DNA of 64,000 nt from the NCBI GenBank assembly GCA_028280845.1, contig JANQKZ010000045.1, positions 62,001 through 126,000 of the forward strand. Direction: 5' to 3'. Origin of the DNA: Opitutales bacterium. Its GTDB lineage: Bacteria > Verrucomicrobiota > Verrucomicrobiia > Opitutales > JABSRG01. The position numbers and the translations under genes were made by a program. Position 1 is the first letter of the stretch. Every line of letters begins with the position of its first letter. The notes beneath the pieces are model-generated. The model worked only from the letters and a program-made list of their open reading frames with translations. It searched no databases and was not told where the DNA came from. Of the stretch, positions 56,801 through 64,000 are shown one piece after another.

Positions 56801-59190
56801 AACCGATTATTTCCCCCCGCGTAACGCAAGGTTCCGGATTCCACGATGGTATCCCCCGTGTAAGCCATCGGATCCTGCCACTCGACAATACCATCTCCCG
56901 TAATGGTGACATTGCCCGTCCCCGTGATTGCTCCATCGATGGAGAGCACGGCTCCGGAGGCAGCTCCGAAAGAGGCTCCGCTGGCTCCCACATCGGCCCC
57001 GGCATCAATTTCATTGGTTCCCGAAGCGGACCATACCGCCGCCTTCCCGGCCACCCCCGAACCGGATACGGTAAAGGCCTCGTCGTCCCCCGTGTTGATA
57101 CCGCCGGAAAGTTCAATCGTGGCTCCGGATTCGACGACCGTCCCGCCAGTGGTATTTCCAAGGGCACCCGCGTTGCTGATACTCAGCGTTCCCTCGGATA
57201 CGGTGGTCACTCCGGAATAGGTGTTATTATTGGACAGGGTCGCCGTGCCTGCACCAGTCTTCGTGACACTGAGTGAGTTGCTGATGACGGAATCGATGTC
57301 CAGATTGGCTCCGGATTGGGAATCCAAAGCCAGGTTGAAACCGCCGCCATTGATACCGCCTGTATCGACGGTCAACCGATCGGCCTGCGAACTGATGGTG
57401 GCATCGCCTGTCAACGTTACCCCGGACTGCCAGGTATTGTCGCCCGAGGTATTGGACAGCGCGCCGACTCCATCCTGACCAGCCCCGGCAATCGTCAGGG
57501 TTTCCCCCGTCCCCACCGTGATCCCATTCGCCAGGGCAAGCGTGCCGCCATCCTGCACCGTCGTACCACCAGCAGTCGTCCCTAGACCTTGGGCATCTTC
57601 AATCTGCAAAATGCCCCCTTCAATGTCGACGGCTCCCGTAAACGTATTTGCCCGGGTAAACCGAGTCGTTCCTATTTCGGTTTTGGAGAGGCTTCCGGAT
57701 CCCGAAATGATTCCACTGACTACGGTCGTTCCCGTATTGCGGAATTCAATATTCTCCGCGTTGCCGATAATATCCCCCCCGATGGTCAGGGTCTGGTCGA
57801 CTAGATTTTGAATCACGGCCTGATCCTTCACATCGATATCCACGTTGATCGTGTGATCGGCATTCCCTGCCGGATTGTTCAATACGCTGATGTAGGCCTT
57901 ATCATTATCGCTCGTGTCCGCATCAAACTGCAGGTTGATTTTCCGGGTCCCCGTATCCCCATTCAGGGTATAGCTGGTCGGCCCGGAAAAGATGAGCGCG
58001 TTATGCGTCTTGTCCGAGCCATCTACCGAAATGGTCTGGGCGGTTTGGGTATTTGTATAATTGTTGGTAAACAACACCGAATCATAATCATCCGGGATCG
58101 CGTCTCCGTCCCAATTGGTCGCCGTGGTCCAACGATTGTCCAGGGAATCATTGTCCCAGAACACAGCGGAATCCCCCGCCGTCGCCGAAACGGATAAGTT
58201 CCGGATTTCATGCACATTAATCGATCCACCCGTGGCAGCTCCAAACCCGATCCGTAACTGGTCCGGCCGGGTGAATCCGGTCGCCGATAGATCCACATCA
58301 AACAGAAAATCTTCGCTCGTCCCAAACCCGTCCGTTAAGTAAACCGAAAGCTGGTTATTGACGTCCAAGAGGATCCTCACGTTCCGATAGTCACCGGCAT
58401 CCTGGTCGGGTCGGGTCGACGTATCGAATGACAAACTGGGAGCCAGATCCGGTATCACGAGCTCGTCAGTGTCCGTATAATCCCGGTCACCGGTTGCCCC
58501 CAAAAGAAGATAAGCGTCCTCTCCCGCTGTTCCCGTCCACCCGTCGATGGCGGCGGGCCCACGCACCACCACCTGGTTTTTGTTCAAGCCGTTAGATATA
58601 TCCACGCTACTGCCAGTCGGATTATTAAGATCATAGGCTCCACTTCGACCTTCGGCGTCGTTAATGAAATTTCCGTATACATCGAGCCCGACACCAAGAT
58701 AGGCCCCGGCCAAACCCGGGTTACTCAATAGCTGGGCATAGCCCAGGGACCCCCCAAATGCTCCTACGTCAAATTCTACTCCAGCATCCCACAGGAATAG
58801 AGTAATTCCGTCGGCAGGATCGCTTCCCCCACCCCACATCGTAAAGTCTACCGAAATTTCGATCTGGTTAGCTGAGGAGGGTATCGGGGTATCCAGGGCC
58901 ACCGCATTGGCCTGGAATCCCGTGGTGGTGGCCAGACGCAACCACCCATCTCCCACTGCATCGATGGTCGACCCGGTTTCCGGATCGGTGGCCTCCGGCG
59001 CCCTTCCCGCCGTCAGGCGTGGCCCTGGGGCGGTTCCATTGACGTCAGAGGTGAACTCCCACCCTGGTGCGCTCGTCCCCGTAAAACTCTCCTCAAACAA
59101 AAACTGCCCGAATATTGGGCAAGGCAAAGCCACCCAGGTTATCACCAGAGCAAATGAAACAACCCTCAGGCAGATAGATTGGCGCCGCAT
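53833..59190 (-). CDS. PEP-CTERM beta-strand-repeat surface protein with lectin-like N-terminus
   Basis: About 1785 residues. The signal peptide (LRVVSFALVITWVALPCPIF) is followed by a concanavalin-like lectin domain at about 30-330: DGITLFLWDAGVEFDVGAFG, NVRILLDVNNQLSVYLTDGF. Then come many autotransporter-associated beta-strand repeats of about 30-60 residues (SGSGSLSKTEIGTTRFTRAN, LSVTKTGAGTATLSNNNTYS, GAIVKNGDGILRLDDANTF), forming a predicted long beta-solenoid. No outer-membrane translocator barrel is present. The protein ends in a PEP-CTERM sorting signal: VPEPSTYIGGALLLLGCV then RERKRIRSW. Export with exosortase-type processing is therefore expected, although no exosortase gene is seen here. 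ATG 59190 begins the signal peptide. Confidence 0.9.
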   Translation of the reverse strand: MRRQSICLRVVSFALVITWVALPCPIFGQFLFEESFTGTSAPGWEFTSDVNGTAPGPRLTAGRAPEATDPETGSTIDAVGDGWLRLATTTGFQANAVALDTPIPSSANQIEISVDFTMWGGGSDPADGITLFLWDAGVEFDVGAFGGSLGYAQLLSNPGLAGAYLGVGLDVYGNFINDAEGRSGAYDLNNPTGSSVDISNGLNKNQVVVRGPAAIDGWTGTAGEDAYLLLGATGDRDYTDTDELVIPDLAPSLSFDTSTRPDQDAGDYRNVRILLDVNNQLSVYLTDGFGTSEDFLFDVDLSATGFTRPDQLRIGFGAATGGSINVHEIRNLSVSATAGDSAVFWDNDSLDNRWTTATNWDGDAIPDDYDSVLFTNNYTNTQTAQTISVDGSDKTHNALIFSGPTSYTLNGDTGTRKINLQFDADTSDNDKAYISVLNNPAGNADHTINVDIDVKDQAVIQNLVDQTLTIGGDIIGNAENIEFRNTGTTVVSGIISGSGSLSKTEIGTTRFTRANTFTGAVDIEGGILQIEDAQGLGTTAGGTTVQDGGTLALANGITVGTGETLTIAGAGQDGVGALSNTSGDNTWQSGVTLTGDATISSQADRLTVDTGGINGGGFNLALDSQSGANLDIDSVISNSLSVTKTGAGTATLSNNNTYSGVTTVSEGTLSISNAGALGNTTGGTVVESGATIELSGGINTGDDEAFTVSGSGVAGKAAVWSASGTNEIDAGADVGASGASFGAASGAVLSIDGAITGTGNVTITGDGIVEWQDPMAYTGDTIVESGTLRYAGGNNRLNDQSAVIINSGATLDMNIRSDTFTSLAGGGNLTMENAGNTNVTLSVGSDNTNTVFSGTMNGDSGDIFNKNGTGTMTFSGANTFEGVMNINAGEVAIGADNTFSDNMSITLGDGTLSTNGFGDTIGSLDINNTGSGVIDFNSTTGGLLTFSDIDLTAGSLTIDDWVGTPDATITTASTTTGFFVDDSVTQGVRDTIRDNTTFTGWGDVEWRLTGDGRYELVPTLADFSEWDADSNSAWGDSASQLTNWDPNAGSMPGLNVGDKVIFGNLDANAGSVNVNGDNGGTRTLGNLTFNQTTGNNYVIRSSSNSVSRTFVFDQTGDADAFIIVSGNAQNRVGNNNRNINFSLNDNLQIINNSSATTGLILGGTSSTLATNGNNITVSGSSQTQIRSLISGGGAIVKNGDGILRLDDANTFTGGVTLNEGTLRIRNNAALGTGDLTINGGTLNADNASQTIANGLNINADFSVTGGNTLTFSGTETVDLGQVNTTINIASDTTLALDTGKDFSGTGGLTVDGGGTLSIASNDTDFSGGLIVESGNVLVSQNDSLILGEDSGGNNYLGTGNITVNSGSTLTATMSGANTIELSGGVTLTNNSGTVTLSNTNGAADFLLGDTSNGGNLVNTGGTTSITVGDNITVESGSSLTVSGGTINLTGGGDFSSPDTGTTGSTYSVTNGGTLNVDLSEGVANSFGLSSNDTFTVDGAFSTVNISGATDTAVSLVGQINLTNNGTLAVSGGVTSLASTTILDGGSELTAGTLQITDGDLSVTNPAVSNRPNITMNVGNGNSNEITSSVPGTGIINLGTITKAGDGDLTLDSNLNNIEGSLLDVQGGTLFLSADDQIGNSTDLELSGGTLNLNDFNEIVDTLTLSADSTIDMGSAAGDGSILQFSDSEGIAWDGSSQLIIENWNGDFEGGGLDQILFADAGLSETQLGQIIFRNPAGQTGDFAAQWRGNEIVPVPEPSTYIGGALLLLGCVYRERKRIRSWFKQS

Positions 59191-59596
59191 AGCGAGTAAT
59201 GGCTCTATTGCCCGAAAATGAGATTTAGCAGACAATGCGGCTTGAATCGGCGTACCTCATAAAAAACTTAGTCATTTGTAGTTTTTTAATGCATTTTTAA
59301 CTTATTTCACATGAGCAGCTTACGGTTCTAAATAAGGAATATACCCTAGAAAATAAAATAAGGTATTCTCCTTATCTCTTTCGTGAAATAATATCAAGCC
59401 ATGAAGGTCTCCCTTTGAGACCGGCATGACCAACCTGAATCTCCCCTGAAAAATATCCTAAGTCTTTATATTATAAAAACTTATATTATATTCTTGCTCG
59501 AATTTCAGGTTCGGCAAACAGGAACTGACCCACCCTGAAGTCACAGCGATTCCCATGAAATAAGAAAATCGTAGCGACCAACGAAGGCCAAATCAC
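59191..59596. other. AT-rich leader region of the PEP-CTERM gene
   Basis: 406 bases between the isocitrate dehydrogenase stop and the PEP-CTERM gene start, both on the minus strand. No gene is seen. The segment is clearly AT-rich. It contains an imperfect inverted repeat (59334-59345 with 59362-59373, 10 of 12 matching) and a direct repeat of TTATATTATA near 59465-59495. Promoter function is likely. Confidence 0.5.
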
Positions 59597-61858
<2,262 letters not shown>

Positions 61859-61878
61859 TCAAGGGTCAATCCTATATG

Positions 61879-61893
61879 ACCCACTAAGTGGGT
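61879..61893. promoter_or_regulatory. Perfect palindrome ACCCACT-A-AGTGGGT
   Basis: Seven-base arms match exactly around a single A. It lies 59 bases upstream of the icd start on the minus strand and directly abuts a heptanucleotide array. It may be an operator for icd or a boundary of the repeat region. Confidence 0.45.
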
Positions 61894-61942
61894 AGTTTTC
61901 AGTTTTCAGACACCAGAACCCAGACTCCAGATCTCAGACATA
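61894..61942. repeat. Heptanucleotide array, seven units
   Basis: Exactly 49 bases divide into seven 7-mers that all begin with AG: AGTTTTC twice, then AGACACC, AGAACCC, AGACTCC, AGATCTC and AGACATA. The invariant AG every seven bases shows the periodicity. Confidence 0.65.
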
Positions 61943-62006
61943 AAAGTCTCCATCCTCCAAACCCACTCTCTTTCCATTTCCTCATCTCTTCCGCTGCTCA
62001 AATCCC

Positions 62007-62069
62007 CTAGACACTAGACACTAGACACTGGACACTGGACACCAGAACTCAAACACCAGAACCCAGATT
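62007..62069. repeat. Heptanucleotide array, nine units
   Basis: Nine 7-mers: CTAGACA three times, CTGGACA twice, CCAGAAC, TCAAACA, CCAGAAC and CCAGATT. This is the clearest example in the window of the repeat family also seen near 33303 and 34281. Confidence 0.75.
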
Positions 62070-62135
62070 GCAAAGATCTCCATCTAAATCCCCCTTACGA
62101 TTTCGCTCTCCCTTTCCCCTTTCCTTTTCTTCAAT

Positions 62136-62171
62136 CGTCATTGCGAGAAGCTAAGCGACGTGGCAATCTCC
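62136..62171. repeat. REP-like element (CATTGCGAG...GCAATCTC type)
   Basis: The sequence CGTCATTGCGAGAAGCTAAG continues as CGACGTGGCAATCTCC. ATTGC and GCAAT form the outer complementary arms. From memory, this closely resembles a short palindromic repeat (CATTGCGAG...GCGACG...GCAATCTC) dispersed in many unrelated bacterial genomes. Only one copy is visible here. Confidence 0.6.
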
Positions 62172-62204
62172 AACCCCCATTTCCACCTTCAGCCCCCTCA
62201 CCAA

Positions 62205-62594
62205 ATGAACCCTTTCAACCTCCGTGCCCTCTGGAAAGGTTTTCGCGGCAACAGCATCACCTTCTCCCTCATCTTTGCCATGGCCATCATGGGGTTTTCC
62301 TTGGCCGGCATCATGCGAGACTCCCTCCGCTCTGTCGGACTGTGGTGGCCCCTCGTTTTCCTGGTTCCCATGGTCGCCGTCGGCTGGCTCGCAAAGAATG
62401 AGCATCAGCTGAAAATCAGAAAGCGCACCCGTACCCTCGCCACCATTCTCCTCATCGCCGGCTCCATCTGGTGCTCCACCATGCTTGGCAAATACGAACA
62501 GCACCTGCGCGAACAATATTCCGATACCATCGAACTCGGCCCCCAATACCAAGAACCGGAGCGTGAACCTGCCCGCCGCGGTCCCAGACGTTAG
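62205..62594 (+). CDS. Small membrane protein, function unknown
   Basis: 129 residues from ATG 62205. Three hydrophobic segments are visible: SITFSLIFAMAIMGFSLAGI, WWPLVFLVPMVAVGWLA and TLATILLIAGSIWCSTMLG. The C-terminus is charged and Pro/Arg-rich (QEPEREPARRGPRR). The frame extends upstream to a GTG at 62160, but that start lies inside the REP-like element, so ATG 62205 is preferred. I recognise no family. Coding character is moderate; it is divergent from icd. Confidence 0.6.
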   Translation: MNPFNLRALWKGFRGNSITFSLIFAMAIMGFSLAGIMRDSLRSVGLWWPLVFLVPMVAVGWLAKNEHQLKIRKRTRTLATILLIAGSIWCSTMLGKYEQHLREQYSDTIELGPQYQEPEREPARRGPRR

Positions 62595-62600
62595 GCCCGT

Positions 62601-62642
62601 AGTCGGGAGTCTGCAGCCGGAGCCCGGTGATCGGAAATCAGG
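62601..62642. repeat. Degenerate heptanucleotide array
   Basis: Six 7-mers of related type, AGTCGGG, AGTCTGC, AGCCGGA, GCCCGGT, GATCGGA and AATCAGG, follow the small membrane-protein gene. Similarity between units is weaker than in the other arrays. Confidence 0.35.
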
Positions 62643-62660
62643 AGGGCCGGGCACCACCCT

Positions 62661-62695
62661 CTCCTCTCACCTCTCACCTCTCTCCTCTCTCCTCT
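62661..62695. repeat. Pyrimidine heptanucleotide array, five units
   Basis: Five 7-mers, CTCCTCT, CACCTCT, CACCTCT, CTCCTCT and CTCCTCT, all pyrimidine apart from one A. The array runs into the stop codon of the convergent nucleoside hydrolase gene. Confidence 0.65.
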
Positions 62696-63605
62696 ACCTG
62701 GGCCGCTGAAAATACGCCCGGGTCTTCTCAAAGAAATCCGCCCGGACCAGGTCCGCATCGATGGTTCGATAAAAAAACACTTCGCGATCTCCATATTCCG
62801 GAGCAGTATGAATCGTTACCTGGGGCGAGCTGTCAGGATGCAACATAGCCCCCACAAGGGCCAGATCCCAGATGTGTCGCGTATACCGCCCTCCATCCAC
62901 GTGCTGATACCATCGGTCCAATAAAAAATCCGTCAACGGATGGTGATCGTTAAACTGCTTTTCTGTCTCCCAGTAATCAAATTCCATCAAGATCGACACC
63001 TGCTTCGGCAACACATGGAGCTCCACTGGCGAGGCAAAGACATGATGCACAGCTTGGATATCCATCATCGCATTGAAATCCAGCGTCGTGATCTGCCCCG
63101 TCTCATAATCCACCGATGATCCAAGCCAATAGACCGCGATTTTGTCCGCGATGCTGGGATCAATCATGAGCGAGGAAGCGACGTTGGTCAGGTTCCCCAT
63201 GGCGATGACAATTAATTTCTCTCCTTCAGGCGTAGCATGGGCGTCTTTGATCAGGCCATAAGCCGCCGCGCTATGTTGGGTCCGGTCGCCCCAGTCATAC
63301 ATACGGGCAATAGCGCCCCGGCGCGTAGGCACCCGGTCCTCTGGCTTCAGATATCCGATCAGCAACTGATTCAGCCGATGACTGTCTTCCATTGAGGTTT
63401 CCGTGGCCCATTGGCTCGTCTGCCAGTGGGTCGCGTGGACTGCGATCACATTCCATTCCGGCTCAATCAGGGCACGGATCACAGCATACAAATCATCCAC
63501 CTCATTCGCCGTATCGGCATCAATAATGATGCGATGCTTTTCGGCAGCACTGACAAAAACAGAAACCAGCAATAAGGGGAGAAGAAGGGGTAGAATTCGG
63601 CGCAT
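62694..63605 (-). CDS. Secreted nucleoside hydrolase
   Basis: 303 residues, inosine-uridine-type nucleoside hydrolase family, with signal peptide MRRILPLLLPLLLVSVFVSA. The metal motif is RIIIDADTANEVDDLYAVI, with DAD in place of DTD; the Asp residues are kept. The blocks LIVIAMGNLTNVASSLMIDP, VYWLGSSVDYETGQITTLDF and RHIWDLALVGAMLHPD follow. The motif NxxxD of the substrate site is recognisable as TTLDFNAMMD, where the usual EFN is replaced by DFN. It probably hydrolyses extracellular nucleosides or related ribosides. It is distinct from the homologue at 50156. Confidence 0.86.
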   Translation of the reverse strand: MRRILPLLLPLLLVSVFVSAAEKHRIIIDADTANEVDDLYAVIRALIEPEWNVIAVHATHWQTSQWATETSMEDSHRLNQLLIGYLKPEDRVPTRRGAIARMYDWGDRTQHSAAAYGLIKDAHATPEGEKLIVIAMGNLTNVASSLMIDPSIADKIAVYWLGSSVDYETGQITTLDFNAMMDIQAVHHVFASPVELHVLPKQVSILMEFDYWETEKQFNDHHPLTDFLLDRWYQHVDGGRYTRHIWDLALVGAMLHPDSSPQVTIHTAPEYGDREVFFYRTIDADLVRADFFEKTRAYFQRPR

Positions 63606-63900
63606 GAAAACAATTTACAGGAGACTGCAAAGCGCGCGAAGGATATTCTCCAGCAGATATCATAGATTGCTTAGCGCGGGCCGGCCCAAACGCTCTGAGC
63701 GGAGTCCGGACCTTCAGTAAAAATTAGAATGATTCCGCAAACGTCATGAACCAACATGGTACCCCAAGACCTCCATTTTGAGATCTTCCGTATCCAAAAA
63801 GTGATTGCTTACCTTTCGACTGCACTACCGCTGACCTGGCTTGACGCCCCCCTCCATACCCTTGGAAATACGCTTAGTTTTCCTTCATTCCATTACGACT
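63606..63900. other. Divergent intergenic region, no gene seen
   Basis: 295 bases between the divergent nucleoside hydrolase and the last gene. No coding frame or strong hairpin is visible. A TTGACG hexamer at 63841-63846 could be a -35 element for the rightward gene, but no good -10 follows. Confidence 0.4.
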
Positions 63901-64000
63901 ATGAGTCCTTCCTTTACCCCATCGATCTCCGCAAGAATTGTTCTAGTTTCACTCTGCTTGGTCCAGCAACTAAGTCTCCCCCTTCAAGCAGCCAAACTCC
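63901..64000 (+). CDS. Start of a secreted protein, cut by the window edge
   Basis: The frame from ATG 63901 stays open for 33 codons to the end of the window. It reads as a signal peptide: MSPSFTPSISARIVLVSLCL, then VQQLSLPLQAAKL, with a plausible cleavage after LQA. Nothing can be said about the mature protein. Confidence 0.55.
   Translation, partial: MSPSFTPSISARIVLVSLCLVQQLSLPLQAAKL

Noticed and set aside
61894-62069. Possible CRISPR array
   Set aside because: The units are 7 bases long without spacers, and no cas gene is present.
62160-62204. GTG start for the small membrane protein
   Set aside because: The codon falls inside the REP-like element and adds a Pro/His leader with no membrane or signal character.

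Overview
The window reads as chromosomal DNA of a heterotrophic, probably marine, member of the Verrucomicrobiota (Opitutae / Puniceicoccales-like). This is inferred from the gene content: several Gfo/Idh/MocA oxidoreductases with secretion signals, sulfatases, DUF1080 proteins, GH95, a PEP-CTERM protein made of autotransporter-associated beta-strand repeats, an orphan MacB/FtsX-type permease, and a huge subtilase ending in a tryptophan/tyrosine-rich tail. I see no rRNA, tRNA, transposase, integrase, prophage or CRISPR array.

Region by region. 1-24.7 kb is a glycan and sugar-derivative catabolic region. It holds a solute-binding protein, a cytoplasmic isomerase-oxidoreductase fusion, a ChbG/YdjC-like deacetylase, a metallophosphoesterase, an orphan cyclic-nucleotide-binding protein, a Tat-exported oxidoreductase beside a GH95 glycosidase, and an SMP-30 lactonase. 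A tightly overlapping minus-strand operon follows (10959-16813: ThuA-isomerase fusion, Tat oxidoreductase, HEAT protein, cytochrome b562-like protein, beta-helix protein). After it come a Sec-exported oxidoreductase-like protein, a Sde182-type protein, a GNAT enzyme, a lipoprotein, a small DUF5808-like membrane protein, a clan GH-A glycosidase and an ADP-ribosylglycohydrolase/alpha-beta-hydrolase fusion. 24.9-33.1 kb is an ion and bicarbonate homeostasis island: a winged-helix regulator, a tandem universal stress protein, a complete Mrp Na+/H+ antiporter operon (A-G) and an SbtA-type sodium/bicarbonate symporter. 33.3-53.8 kb carries an aldo/keto reductase, two sulfatases, a 1954-residue subtilase, two DUF1080 proteins, a large TPR protein, a DUF533/TerB-like protein, a nucleoside hydrolase and the permease. 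53.8-64 kb carries the beta-strand-repeat PEP-CTERM protein, a monomeric isocitrate dehydrogenase, a small membrane protein, another nucleoside hydrolase and the start of a secreted protein.

How the genes fit together. Secreted glycosidases, sulfatases, DUF1080 proteins, ThuA and Gfo/Idh/MocA proteins are what one expects of oxidative (3-keto-sugar) cleavage of glycosides outside the cytoplasm. A cytochrome b562-like protein lies inside the same operon, which raises the possibility that this pathway is linked to a periplasmic electron carrier. The ion island appears tied together by a shared operator-like palindrome, CGAAAA-N2-TTTTCG. It occurs upstream of the regulator/stress-protein/Mrp genes, upstream of SbtA, and again upstream of the DUF533 gene 16 kb away. 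It is the strongest candidate in the window for an undescribed regulatory system.

Intergenic DNA around 33.3, 34.3, 61.9-62.1 and 62.6-62.7 kb contains heptanucleotide-periodic arrays and one REP-like element. All family assignments are from reading the translated sequence; no database search was possible.
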